Positions 15,871-24,681 of a DNA stretch of 49,944 nt are shown here, piece by piece. Origin of the DNA: Pleurocapsa sp. MO_226.B13 (GTDB taxonomy: Bacteria; Cyanobacteriota; Cyanobacteriia; Cyanobacteriales; Xenococcaceae). The stretch is taken from contig JASJEI010000022.1 of NCBI GenBank assembly GCA_030064795.1, positions 1-49,944 of the forward strand, read 5' to 3'. Both the position numbers and the translations under genes were made by a program. The notes under the pieces are model-generated. The model ran no database searches, was not told the DNA's origin, and saw only the letters and a program-made list of their open reading frames with translations. Position 1 is the stretch's first letter. The number at the start of each line of letters is the position of its first letter.

Positions 15871-16542
15871 ATGAATTCTTCAGCCAAATTTTGGAACAAA
15901 ATTGCCGAACCCTATTCTCAACAACCTATTATTGATGAAGCAGCTTACCAGAAAAAACTGCAGGTCACACGGGAATACTTAAAGCCAGATATGTCAGTAT
16001 TAGAGTTTGGCTGTCCTAAAGGATACCGCTTCGCATATGGGACGGGAACGACGGCGATCTCTCACCCACCCTATGTTAAACAGATTCGGGCTATAGATTT
16101 CTCATCAGAAATGATTAAAATCGCTAAAGCTAAAGCCGAGGCAAAAAACATCAACAATGTCACCTTTGAACAGTTGACTATCGAAGAATTAACTGTACCC
16201 GATGAAAGCTTTGATGTAGTGTTAGGACTGAATATTTTGCACTTACTGGAGAACAAGAAAGAAGTAATCGCTCTTGTTTATAAGATGCTCAAACCTGGCG
16301 GGGTTTTCGTCACCAGTACGGTGTGTTTGGGAGATACGATGAAGTGGTTTAAGGTTATCGCCTGGATGGGAAGATTTTTGCGATTGATACCGCTAGTTAA
16401 AGTTTTTACTAGCAAAGAATTAGAAAATAGTTTGAGCGATGCTGGTTTTACAATTGACTACCATTGGCAACCGAACAAAAGCATACGCAAAGGGGCGTTT
16501 AAATTCAAAGGGGTATTTATTGTAGCGAAGAAGGCTAATTGA
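15871..16542 (+). CDS. Class I SAM methyltransferase with an in-frame repeat insert in motif I
   Basis: The 223-residue protein has a SAM-methyltransferase core: FWNKIAEPYSQQPI, VLEFGC...GTGTTAI (motif I), IRAIDFSSEMIKIAKAKA (motif II), FDVVLGLNILHLL and MLKPGGVFVTST. In motif I the normal Gly-Cys-Gly-Thr-Gly run is split by eight extra residues, PKGYRFAY, encoded by 16015-16038. These 24 bases are an exact reverse-complement copy of 49806-49829. Removing them restores a perfect FGCGTGTTAIS motif. SAM binding may be lost or altered, although the frame is kept. The ribosome site AGGAAG lies 21 bases after the previous gene's stop. Confidence 0.85.
   Translation: MNSSAKFWNKIAEPYSQQPIIDEAAYQKKLQVTREYLKPDMSVLEFGCPKGYRFAYGTGTTAISHPPYVKQIRAIDFSSEMIKIAKAKAEAKNINNVTFEQLTIEELTVPDESFDVVLGLNILHLLENKKEVIALVYKMLKPGGVFVTSTVCLGDTMKWFKVIAWMGRFLRLIPLVKVFTSKELENSLSDAGFTIDYHWQPNKSIRKGAFKFKGVFIVAKKAN
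16015..16038. repeat. 24-bp dispersed repeat inserted in the methyltransferase gene
   Basis: The 24-mer begins CCTAAAGGATAC and ends CGCTTCGCATAT. It is exactly the reverse complement of 49806-49829, and its two halves also flank 18 extra bases at 30557-30598. It sits in frame between the Cys and Gly codons of motif I. Confidence 0.85.
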
Positions 16543-16600
16543 TTAAAATTCTCGATACTTACGGCGATTTTCAGTTGAATGGAACACAAGCTAACATACT

Positions 16601-16675
16601 CCTGCCCCCTGCCTGCATGCGGCGTTTACACCCGTTGCCTTGGGTGAACCGAATCGCCTTTGCGCCCTCTGCCTA
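16601..16675. repeat. Dispersed GC-rich repeat (CTGCCTGCATGCGGCG family)
   Basis: CTGCCTGCATGCGGCG, an interposed GTTTACACCCGTTGCC-like block, then GAACCGAATCGCCTTTGCGC and CCTCTGCC. The same core occurs at 27841-27897 and 39504-39560, and inverted at 27668-27732 and 39243-39299. Confidence 0.75.
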
Positions 16676-16783
16676 ATACTAAAACATGGTCTACTTAATA
16701 GAAAACTGCTGTAATACTTTTTCGTCATTAGTCATTAGTCGTTAGTAAATTCACAATCAATAATTTATTTAGGAGCAAGAAAT

Positions 16784-17518
16784 ATGAAATCTCGCCCGAA
16801 GTTTGACGTAGCTATTATTGGCTCTGATATGGAATGGACAATCGGATGGTGGCGAGTCTCTCTTCAACGGGTTTATCCTACAGTCGCGCAACTGTCCCAA
16901 ACCTATGATAAGGCAGCACTCCAGTGGCATGAGCATCTTCGTCTTCTAGGGTATTGCCATGCCTATCGGGGACTGTGGAAATCGCTGAAAGATGCCGATA
17001 TTCTACCTCACTGGCAAGACAATTTGACGATTTGTGATTGTGGAATTGGCACAGCAGCATTTAGCCTTGCATTTGCTCAAGCGATCGATCCCAAAGCGCA
17101 CATTACTGGAGTTGATATTTCGCCTCAAATGCTTAAAATTGCTCATCAAAAACTAAGTCAAGCAAACGTTAGTCATCAAATCTGTCACAGTGACGTGAGG
17201 AGATTGCCATTTGCAGACGAATGCTTCGATGGGGTCATCAGTGCCCACGTACTCGAACATTTGCCTAATCCAGAACAGGGGTTAAAGGAAATAGTAAGAG
17301 TTTTACGTCCAGGGGCACCATTAATTCTTGCTGTTACTCAGCCTAAATTGATAGGCAGGTTGATTCAGTGGCATTGGGGCAATCGTTGTTTTTCTCAAAA
17401 AGAACTTTCAGAACTGATGTATGAAGCAGGACTGATCGATTTGCAGTTTTTTCCCTTTCCATTGGGACTATCTCGCCTCACGAGCTTTGTTTGTATCGGA
17501 TTTAAAAGCTCAATGTAA
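16784..17518 (+). CDS. Class I SAM-dependent methyltransferase (UbiE-like)
   Basis: The 244-residue protein contains a Methyltransf_11-type domain at ~80-190: ICDCGIGTAAFSLAFAQ (motif I), ITGVDISPQMLKIAHQKL (motif II), FDGVISAHVLEHLPNP and VRVLRPGAPLILAVTQP. The ~75-residue N-terminus (TIGWWRVSLQRVYPTVAQLS) is not recognised and may bind the substrate, perhaps a lipid or quinone. An AGGAGCAAG ribosome site lies just before the ATG. It is not closely related to the methyltransferase upstream. Confidence 0.85.
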   Translation: MKSRPKFDVAIIGSDMEWTIGWWRVSLQRVYPTVAQLSQTYDKAALQWHEHLRLLGYCHAYRGLWKSLKDADILPHWQDNLTICDCGIGTAAFSLAFAQAIDPKAHITGVDISPQMLKIAHQKLSQANVSHQICHSDVRRLPFADECFDGVISAHVLEHLPNPEQGLKEIVRVLRPGAPLILAVTQPKLIGRLIQWHWGNRCFSQKELSELMYEAGLIDLQFFPFPLGLSRLTSFVCIGFKSSM

Positions 17519-17632
17519 CGGTACTTTTCTATTACAAAATCTAAAATTAGTTGGTGGTAGTTTCAGTGAATTTGAGTCTCTGCAATCATAAATTTATGAC
17601 ATTTTAGAAAGTACCAATGTTTTCATTATCCT

Positions 17633-17830
17633 ATGAGATTATCCATAAAAGCAATTGTCTTAACAAAATATGGTTCCTCAGGAGTCCTTCAGCTTCAAGA
17701 AGTAGCCAAACCCATACCTAAAGATAACGAGCTTTTGGTTAAAATTCATGTTACATCTATCAATTTGAAGAGCCATAATAAAAACTGCCTTGGGGAGCAT
17801 GTCAAATATGTCGATACAAGTGAACTATAG
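17633..17830 (+). pseudogene. N-terminal remnant of a zinc-type alcohol dehydrogenase/quinone reductase
   Basis: The first ~45 codons (KAIVLTKYGSSGVLQLQEVA, KPIPKDNELLVKIHVTSIN) match the N-terminus of MDR-family oxidoreductases. The frame then runs into unrelated residues and stops at 17830. The remaining ~280 residues of a normal enzyme are absent. Downstream (17880-17960) is a low-complexity CCTTGTC-type direct repeat. Confidence 0.75.
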
Positions 17831-17879
17831 TTACGGGTGTTAAGGGTTACAGTCGATAAATCAGCTACATAGTTCAAGC

Positions 17880-17960
17880 GTTCTTACAAAACTGACATGC
17901 TCCCCTGCCTTGTCCTCCTTGTCTACCTTGTCCCCCTTGTCTTTTCCCCAACAAGGAATT
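17880..17960. repeat. CCTTGTC low-complexity direct repeat
   Basis: Four near-copies of CCTTGTC with C/T-rich spacers (TGCCTTGTCCTCCTTGTC, ACCTTGTCCCCCTTGTC) lie between 17907 and 17942. It has no coding character and marks the junction after the truncated dehydrogenase. Confidence 0.5.
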
Positions 17961-18075
17961 ATCACTATTTAACAGGATTTGATATCAGATAGGGTTCAGC
18001 GAAAGTATAGATATCTGGCTACCCTTGTCTGGCGAATCTAAAAAATAATGGTCTAATCAAAATGTCGTAGCTATT

Positions 18076-18457
18076 ATGGAACAAGTGTTCAGTCTGAAAT
18101 TCTCCCAGACATTTCAAGTCCAGTTTTCTCAAAGGAACGACAATTGGTTTCCAATTCCCGCCGATCTTGCTATGGAAGGTTGGTCTGATGAAGAAGTTAA
18201 TGCGATTACCCCCATTCGTCCCGTCTCCCCTCAAGGGGGATAATAAGGGCGGGATAATAAGGGCAAGCGCTCCGCGTCCCAAACTATACGGGATAAATAG
18301 CCTACGGATCGCAGGTAAAGCCATAATACCAGGCTGGAGTTTTATTCCAGCATATTTTTCTAGCAGTGAATCCTCTGACCAGGAATTAGCTAAAGAGATG
18401 CTTGCACTTTTGTTTTCGGTTCATCCTGAAAAGCTTTTTAACATATTTTCAATATGA
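18076..18457 (+). pseudogene. Unknown gene split by a repeat insertion
   Basis: From the ATG at 18076 a coding-like frame (MEQVFSLKFSQTFQVQFSQR, then NDNWFPIPADLAMEGWSDEE) runs until about 18207. It then enters GC-rich repeat sequence (CCCCTCAAGGGGGATAATAA...) and stops at 18241. A second coding-like stretch (AIIPGWSFIPAYFSSS, QELAKEMLALLF) resumes near 18313 in the next frame and ends at a TGA (18455-18457) that overlaps the ATG of the S41 peptidase gene. The two parts look like one former gene, translationally coupled to the peptidase and now interrupted by about 100 bases. The family is not recognised. Confidence 0.5.
18208..18312. repeat. GC-rich dispersed repeat cluster
   Basis: It includes CTCCCCTCAAGGGGGATAAT and two GGGCGGGATAATAAGGGC-like units, then AAGCGCTCCGCGTCCC. 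It interrupts the coding-like frames on either side and has the look of other small hairpin repeats here. Confidence 0.5.
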
Positions 18458-19575
18458 GGAAATTACGATTTAGCGTCACCATAATAACAGTTGCTCTAAT
18501 GTTCATTTTTAGTTACTCACAACCGCTCTTTTCTCAACCTCCCAACCGCGAACAACCCGATCGTCAGATCGATGGTCAAACGCGATCGCAGGTAATTGAA
18601 AAGATAATTACAACTTTGGATGAATATATCTTCCCTGAAGTCGCTCGAAGGATTCAAGACGATCTTCGCACTCAATTACAAGAGTTAGCAGACAATGAGA
18701 TTACCAGTGCAGCAGAATTTGCCGAGACTTTGAGCGCTCGCCTGCAAGCAGTTAGTAATGACAAACATCTTAAGGTGTTCTATAGCTTCGAACCATTTCC
18801 CGCAATCGAATCAGGGCGCTCGCCATCACCAGAAGAGCGAGAAAAACAGCGTCGCAGTATGGCTTGGGATAATTTTGGCTTTTACAAGGTCGAGCGACTG
18901 CCTGGTAATATTGGCTATCTCGATTTTCGCGTCTTTTTGCCTTCAGATGTTGCAGGAGATCCGGCGATCGCGGCGATGAATTTTTTAAGTAATACCAGTG
19001 CCTTAATCTTTGACATCAGAAAGAATAATGGTGGTTCTCCCGATATGGTTGCTTTGATTTCAACTTATTTATTCGACGCTCGACCAGTACATTTAAATGA
19101 CATAATCTGGCGCGAACGAGATGAATCTGGAGAATTTCGCGAACGCATCGAACAACATTGGACACTGCCTTATGTCCCAGGAGCGCGTTATCTCGATAAG
19201 CCAGTCTACGTATTGACCAGTAACTTTACCTTTTCAGGTGCGGAAGAATTTGCCAACAACTTAAAACAATTAAAACGAGCCACCATTGTTGGTGAAACCA
19301 CAGGAGGAGGAGCTAATCCTGGTCGATTTGAACCTCTCCACGACCATTTTGGTATCTTTATTCCTACAGGTCGAGCAGTCAACCCGATTACGCAAACCAA
19401 CTGGGAAGGAACTGGGGTAGAGCCAGATCTCAAAGTCTCAGCCGAGCTAGCACTGAAAACCGCTCATTTAGCTGCTTTAAGAGAGCTATTAGCCAAAACC
19501 TCCGAGCCAGAATTCGTTGAAGAACTAAAGCAGGCGATCGTAACAGTCGAACAAGAGTCGGCTGAATCCGATTGA
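18454..19575 (+). CDS. S41-family (IRBP/tricorn-type) serine peptidase, exported
   Basis: The 373-residue protein starts with a signal peptide (~1-27, VTIITVALMFIFSYSQPLFS). A helical N-domain (~40-110, IIEKI...YIFPEVARRIQDDL) typical of the IRBP N-terminal helical bundle follows, then the S41 core: GYLDFRVFL, ALIFDIRKNNGGSPDMVALI, and the nucleophile region FTFSGAEEFANNLKQLKRAT with VGETTGGGANPG. The Ser in TFSGAEEF (~260) should be the nucleophile. The GKG lysine of CtpA is replaced by GGG, as in the S41B branch. The ATG overlaps the TGA of the broken gene upstream. It should act in the periplasm. Confidence 0.85.
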   Translation: MRKLRFSVTIITVALMFIFSYSQPLFSQPPNREQPDRQIDGQTRSQVIEKIITTLDEYIFPEVARRIQDDLRTQLQELADNEITSAAEFAETLSARLQAVSNDKHLKVFYSFEPFPAIESGRSPSPEEREKQRRSMAWDNFGFYKVERLPGNIGYLDFRVFLPSDVAGDPAIAAMNFLSNTSALIFDIRKNNGGSPDMVALISTYLFDARPVHLNDIIWRERDESGEFRERIEQHWTLPYVPGARYLDKPVYVLTSNFTFSGAEEFANNLKQLKRATIVGETTGGGANPGRFEPLHDHFGIFIPTGRAVNPITQTNWEGTGVEPDLKVSAELALKTAHLAALRELLAKTSEPEFVEELKQAIVTVEQESAESD

Positions 19576-19621
19576 AATGATGTCTTCAAAGTATCGGTCA
19601 CTAAATTTGAAATAAGCTCAA

Positions 19622-20503
19622 ATGGATAAATTAATTGTTAAGGGAAAAGATGTCGTTTTATATACGGAGACATTTGGTAGTTTTGGAAGTCCAGGGATAC
19701 TATTAGTGTCAGGTGCAATGGCACCAGCAATTTTTGGGGATGAGGATTTTTGCCTTAATCTATCAGAGCGATTTTTGGTCATCCGCTTTGACTTGAGAGA
19801 TATGGGGTTTTCAACCCACTTCGAGCCGTGTCGTCCAGAATCTAGGACTCAACTTCAATACACAATTGATGACATGGTAGACGATTGTCTGTCTATCATT
19901 GAGCGTTATCGTCTCGATCGCATTCATATTATAGGTCACTCTCTTGGAGCTACAATCGCTCAATTGTTTGCCATCAAATATCCAGAAAAGACAACCAGCT
20001 TAACAGCTATATCCTCTCCTCTAATTGCATTTAAAGGCATAGAATTAATTGAAACAGACTCAAAGGAGCAAGAATCGCTATGGGCTGTACTTATGAGTAA
20101 TAAAATGTACGCAGACTTTGAGAGAGGAAAAGCCGAGTTCTTCAGAATGTGGTCGGTTTTAAATGGCGACTGGTTAGTCGATTCAAAGATGGCTTTTGAA
20201 TATACCCAGCGAATTTATGAAACTGAAAAGATTGAGCCAGCTTGGAATCACACAGAAGTACAGAAAAGTATCTCCGACCAAATGTCAAATTTAGAAAGTC
20301 TTAATATGCCTATTTTATTTTGTTATGGTGAGAAAGATATTCTAGCATCTAATCCCCAAAATATTGAAGCCTTATCTAAACACTTAAATGCTAAGTTCTA
20401 TCTAATTCCCAAAGCTGGTCATATGTTTCTCAATAAGAAAATTTGGCATCTTTTAGGCAAAGAGATAGGACTATTTTTGAATCTGTGTCCAATACCAAGT
20501 TAA
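19622..20503 (+). CDS. Alpha/beta hydrolase
   Basis: The 293-residue protein has an alpha/beta hydrolase fold: LLVSGAMAPAIF (oxyanion region), RFDLRDMGFSTHF, the nucleophile elbow GHSLGA (Ser ~107), CYGEKDILAS (acid) and PKAGHMFLNK (catalytic His). The DLRDMGFS pattern is typical of the RdmC/aclacinomycin-methylesterase-like esterases. The substrate is unknown. It starts 46 bases after the S41 gene. Confidence 0.87.
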   Translation: MDKLIVKGKDVVLYTETFGSFGSPGILLVSGAMAPAIFGDEDFCLNLSERFLVIRFDLRDMGFSTHFEPCRPESRTQLQYTIDDMVDDCLSIIERYRLDRIHIIGHSLGATIAQLFAIKYPEKTTSLTAISSPLIAFKGIELIETDSKEQESLWAVLMSNKMYADFERGKAEFFRMWSVLNGDWLVDSKMAFEYTQRIYETEKIEPAWNHTEVQKSISDQMSNLESLNMPILFCYGEKDILASNPQNIEALSKHLNAKFYLIPKAGHMFLNKKIWHLLGKEIGLFLNLCPIPS

Positions 20504-21029
20504 ATTTTCGGTCCATACAAATAGACTTTGTACTAGCTAATACAGTACAAAAATCCCGAACCCCAAAACCGCGTCGCGAAGCACGCGATGCGGTAGCATC
20601 GCCAGTCGTCCCTAAAGGGATACGCTTCGATATCGTTGACGACGGGGCTTATAAAGTGCTGACGCACCTTTTACTTTTAGCACACAGCCCCTCACGATCT
20701 GGGTTTACGCCCTGTCCGTTAGGCTTATCGTAGCTCACATTACCTACCTTCCAGACTGGGGCATTGAGATCGTTATTGTGGTATGTGTAATCAAAGTTTA
20801 AAACTTGCCTAAGTTCACCAGAAAGCTAAACGGCTTGTTTGCGATCGTGGTAAGGAGTATCTATCGCTACGTGCTTGACCGTGAGGCGCAAAAGTAAAGT
20901 ATCGTCTGAAAAGGATTACAGGTAGATGTGGTATTTTTTAACGTATCTCAACCGAATACCTAGGGGATATATTGCATTATTTTACACTTGTCTTGGCACG
21001 CGACCCAAACAGATTGCATTGTCAAAATC
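20504..21029. other. Repeat-rich intergenic region without an intact gene
   Basis: The first 240 bases are small dispersed repeats (see 20566-20640, and CCGTTAGGCTTATCG near 20718). The rest (20740-21029) has no open frame with coding character that I can identify. Confidence 0.5.
20566..20640. repeat. Compound small dispersed repeat
   Basis: A chain of hairpin-forming units: GCGTCGCGAAGCACGCGATG, CGGTAGCATCGCC and TCCCTAAAGGGATACGCTTCG. The last is a variant of the 24-mer found inside the methyltransferase gene (16015-16038). Confidence 0.55.
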
Positions 21030-21600
21030 TTATATTTGCGCCCTGGTAATCTTTTCAGCCACCACCTCATCAATAGAACCAGTAGATGCTACTTCTCTTG
21101 CCCTATTTAATACATCTGTAGCTGCCTCAAGCTGAGTTACAATTGCCAATAATCTGTTTCTACGTTCGATTCCAGAACGCCCCACAATGTTACGGGGATC
21201 TTCATCACGGGATAGGTGGATTACCTTTACTTCTTCCTCTTTTACCTGTGGCGGAAAAATGGCTTTTTTAGCTGTCAGCTTATTGTACTCGTAGGTGGCA
21301 TATGGTCTTTTAACCGAGTAACGGTGGGCTTCGACTCCTTCTGGGGCAACATAGCCCGCGCTCAACTCATTAATTGTTTCCTCAAGTGATGCGTAGCGGA
21401 GCCATGCCGTAGGCTTATCGCCTCTCTTAGTTGTCCGACGGCTTCAGTTACTCCCAAAGTTTCTGGGGTTTGGGGACAGCCTCGACTAGATAGCAGGTAA
21501 CTCGCTGTCTGTCCTCTAGTCATGCGAACTCGTTCGACAATGCGACGATTATTTTCCAGTCTCGCTCGATATAGCTCGATCCGATATTTATATTTTATAG
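21030..21600 (-). pseudogene. Unknown gene interrupted by a 29-bp repeat
   Basis: On the minus strand an open coding-like frame runs from ~21595 (YRIELYRARLENNRRIVERV, RMTRGQTASYLLSSRGCPQT) to 21419. A second frame continues from 21389 (SLEETINELSAGYVAPEGVE, HLSRDEDPRNIVG) to a stop at 21030. The 29 bases between (21390-21418) are a dispersed repeat; removing exactly these joins the frames as GQLREA-SLEETINEL. The family is not recognised, the product is polar and helical, and no convincing start codon is visible upstream. The gene is probably dead. Confidence 0.65.
21390..21418. repeat. 29-bp dispersed repeat, frame-breaking insert
   Basis: It contains GCGTAGCGGAGCCATGCCGT and AGGCTTAT. Related sequence (TAGGCTTATCG) lies at 20718. 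Its length is not a multiple of three, and excision restores the flanking frame exactly. Confidence 0.65.
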
Positions 21601-21714
21601 CTAGAACTAAAATAAATTAAAATCATAATTTATTTATTTGCTTATTTGCAATCCGCCAGCTCTTTTAGAGCGAGCGAAAAAATTTTCTATCGTAAATACA
21701 AGTGAACTCGATCG

Positions 21715-23024
21715 CCTGGCTGCCTGACACAAATACCTGAAAGTACTGAGATATCGTTGTAAAGAAGAAAAGGGAGAGTATTCATGGGAAGCTGAAAATA
21801 GATCTTTTTTAGCTAATAGTCCATGTCAACCTCTACCCCACTTTATAATCAACTGCTGAGTTTGCTAAGTCAACATAGCCAATATAGAGATTGGCGACAT
21901 CTTAAAGCACTGGCTTGGATGGTTAATGCTCTAATTTGTAGCGGTAAAATTAACCTGAGTGAATGGGAATCTTATGTCGTCAGTCGAGCAACTAAAGCGC
22001 AAAGTACTGAGAGAAGATGGCAACGGTTTATTCGTAATCGTCGAATCAAAGTCAGGTCTATGTATGTGCCGTTAGTGATGGCAGCAATCAATGACTGGAC
22101 AAAACAACGTATTTACTTGGCATTAGATACGACAATGTTATGGAATCGATTTTGTATAATTCACCTTTCAGTAGTATGTGGTGGTCGAGCAGTTCCATTT
22201 TTCTGGAAAGTTTTGGCACACAAAAGTTCTACAGTGGCGTTTGCAGAATACAAACTGATGTTGAGATTGGCACAGAAGTTGTTATCAAATTATCCCGACA
22301 TCATGCTGCTAGCCGATCGTGGTTTTGCTAATCATCAGCTAGTCCGATGGCTGCAAAATAGCAACTGGCATTATTGTTTGCGTTTACCGTCTGATGTTAC
22401 TCTTCATGGTGCGAGAAGACATCCAATTGAATTAAAGTATCTTTATCCAGCAAAATCCGAAGCAATTTTTTATCATCGCGTAGGCTTATGGTTAGACGGA
22501 GAACTGCGTTGCAATATCGTTTTAGCAAACGTCAATGGAGTCAGAGAACCTTGGGCAGTAATTACGGATGAAGACCCTTCTCTACAAACTCTTTGGCAAT
22601 ATGGATTACGCTTCCGCGTTGAGGAATTATTCCTAGATTCTAAATCTGGAGCTTTTCAATTGGAAGAATCCAGAATCAGAGACTGCCAATCTCTCGACAG
22701 ACTGTATTTGGTCGTAGCTTTAGCTCTTTTATTTGCTACTGCTCATGGTATGACGATTCAACTCAATGGACTAAGAACTCAGGTCGATCCACATTGTCAG
22801 CGTGGTTTGAGTTATCTCAAAATTGGTTTGCGTTGGCTCAAGGGTGTTTTACACAAAGGTCGCGATCTATTCTTTCCTACCACTTTATTCTCTCAAGATC
22901 TTCAACCTTGCTTTGCCTCTCAGAAAGCTAAAAGAGATTACTATGACGCTATTTGGTTTAGTCGTATTCAGGAAATCAAATGTCATTCTTGTTGACTTTC
23001 ACTGAGATGTGTCAGGCAGTCAGG
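21715..23024 (+). mobile_element. IS4-like insertion sequence, about 1.31 kb
   Basis: Inverted ends: CCTGGCTGCCTGACACA at 21715-21731, and the reverse complement CCTGACTGCCTGACACA ending at 23024; a further GAAAGT match lies inward on both sides. The element carries one complete transposase gene. I see no direct target duplication (left flank ...CTCGATCG, right flank GTATTTGC...). This suggests a rearrangement or deletion after insertion. Confidence 0.8.
21823..22995 (+). CDS. IS4-family DDE transposase
   Basis: The 390-residue product has the DDE arrangement of IS4-type enzymes: LALDTTMLW (first Asp ~100), IMLLADRGFAN (second Asp) and the YREK-like block FRVEELFLDSKSGAFQLEES (Glu). HLSVVCGGRAVPFFWKVL is typical of the strand after the first Asp. 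It appears complete and may be functional. It lies inside the inverted ends listed for the IS. Confidence 0.88.
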   Translation: MSTSTPLYNQLLSLLSQHSQYRDWRHLKALAWMVNALICSGKINLSEWESYVVSRATKAQSTERRWQRFIRNRRIKVRSMYVPLVMAAINDWTKQRIYLALDTTMLWNRFCIIHLSVVCGGRAVPFFWKVLAHKSSTVAFAEYKLMLRLAQKLLSNYPDIMLLADRGFANHQLVRWLQNSNWHYCLRLPSDVTLHGARRHPIELKYLYPAKSEAIFYHRVGLWLDGELRCNIVLANVNGVREPWAVITDEDPSLQTLWQYGLRFRVEELFLDSKSGAFQLEESRIRDCQSLDRLYLVVALALLFATAHGMTIQLNGLRTQVDPHCQRGLSYLKIGLRWLKGVLHKGRDLFFPTTLFSQDLQPCFASQKAKRDYYDAIWFSRIQEIKCHSC

Positions 23025-24652
23025 GTATTTGCTTTGTTAACAGCAGACAGTCCATCAAAAGCCTGTTTTCTATATTAATTGCCGAAGCCGAAGCACGAGA
23101 ATACTATGCCATCGAGCAGCAAATAGCTATTTTCTATGGCAGTCTTACCCGACAAAGACGAGAACAAATTTTAGTTGGATTAGAGCAAGAAGAAATTCGC
23201 TGTGTTATTGCTACCTCAGCTTTAGAAGCTGGTATCGACATTGGCAGTCTGGATTTTGCAATTGTTCGCGGTTGGCCCAGTTCACTACAGGCTTTTCGTC
23301 AACGTATAGGTAGAGCGGGTAGAAATAAAAAAGGATTGGCTATTTTCCTTCCCACACAGTATTCTCCGCTAGATCTCTACTATGCCGAACAGCCTGAAAC
23401 ATTGCTTCGAGGAAAAGTCGAAAGAGTTAGCTTTAATCCCAACTATCCGTTAGATTTAGGAAAACATTTAATGTGTGCTGCGGTGGAAACTGGTTTCAAT
23501 CTCCAGCAGGCAGAGCGATATTTCAGTTCTAGCAGTATTCCTCTGTTACAAGCATTAATGGCACAAGGAGTACTTCGTAAAAGTAGAGAACGGCTATGGG
23601 CTAAAGGATACCCCCATCGTGATGTTAATTTTCGTGGTAGCTCTAGCAGTCATAAAGTTAGTCTAGTCGATATCGAACGGGGTGAAATTGTTGAAGAGTT
23701 AGACGGAGTAACCGCACAGCGAGAGGTGTTCCCAGGAGCGATCTACCGTCACCAGCATCCAACCGAAGGAATGGTAGTATATCGCTGCGAAGAACTGACA
23801 AAAGATAAGGCAGTCTTGAAAAGAATGGATGATGTTGGATTGTACACTAGAGCCACAACAGAAGTTGAGACGGCAATTGCTCAAGTTTTAACTCAGCCCT
23901 ACAACCTTACCTCACCAGATGCTACTTCCCCAATACCGTTAGTAAAGCTTACCTTAGCCTCAGTTGCGATCGCTGAATCGACTATTGGCTATCAACTCCT
24001 ACAGAAAAAGTACGAACTTACCTGCCTAAATTCCAAGTGCCTCAAATACAAAGAACCCCTACACAATCTCAACTTCTGCCCTTTCTGTCAGCAGAAAACT
24101 AAACGAGCTGAATTAAGCTGGCTCATTGACGAACACAGCTTTGCCGAACCCTTGACTAATGAGCTAAACACCATCTGTACCAAGATCGAACTCGAACCCA
24201 ATTTTTACCAACAGCTTCAACCAGCGAGCGATAAGATTAAGCAAGAACTGGTATCATATTCACCCAATTTTGTCTGGGAATATCCCTTGGAATTTATGGT
24301 GTTACACAGTTTCGGTCATTTGATTCTGACAGCACTTCCTCTACTAAGAATGGGAGCATCGAGCGATCTTAATTTTCTAATTGTTTCTGACTCCGAACAT
24401 CCAAAAACATTTACAGGTTACTTCTACGACACTAACGAGGGCGGAAATGGAGCGTCGGAAACTGTTTGGCGGTATTTCACTCAATTAGCCGAACGAGGTA
24501 TCGCTTTAGCCAAACAATGTGACTGTACTAATGGCTGTCCTCGATGTCTTCATCATACTAATTGTCCCGATCGCAATCGGGGTTTATTAAAACAACTAGC
24601 AATTGCTGCGGGCGAATTGATAACTACGGAGAACATAAATCGTGGCGTGTAA
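23025..24652 (+). pseudogene. 5'-truncated DEAD/DEAH helicase with DUF1998 domain (MrfA-like)
   Basis: Coding sequence begins abruptly at the right end of the IS. It carries only the second RecA domain (GICFVNSRQS, FYGSLTRQRREQIL, VIATSALEAGIDIGSLDFAI, FRQRIGRAGRN), a winged-helix/linker part (YPHRDVNFRG) and the C-terminal DUF1998 domain with a cysteine set (CLNSKC...CPFC, then CDCTNGCPRCLHHTNC). The first RecA domain with Walker A and B is missing and is not found upstream of the IS. Any product would lack ATP binding. Intact MrfA-type helicases act in DNA damage repair. Confidence 0.85.
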
Positions 24653-24681
24653 GCCAGAGCCAAATAGATAATACTTGAAGA

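Noticed and set aside
18019..18324. 101-codon frame on the minus strand
   Set aside because: It crosses the repeat cluster and opposes the coding-like plus-strand segments, and its composition is not protein-like.
20443..20733. 96-codon frame overlapping the hydrolase end
   Set aside because: It is mostly dispersed repeat sequence and starts inside the hydrolase gene.
23600..23625. CTAAAGGATACCCCCATCG in the helicase as another repeat insert
   Set aside because: The encoded residues (AKGYPHRDVNFRG) fit the native helicase linker, so the match to the 24-mer is coincidental.
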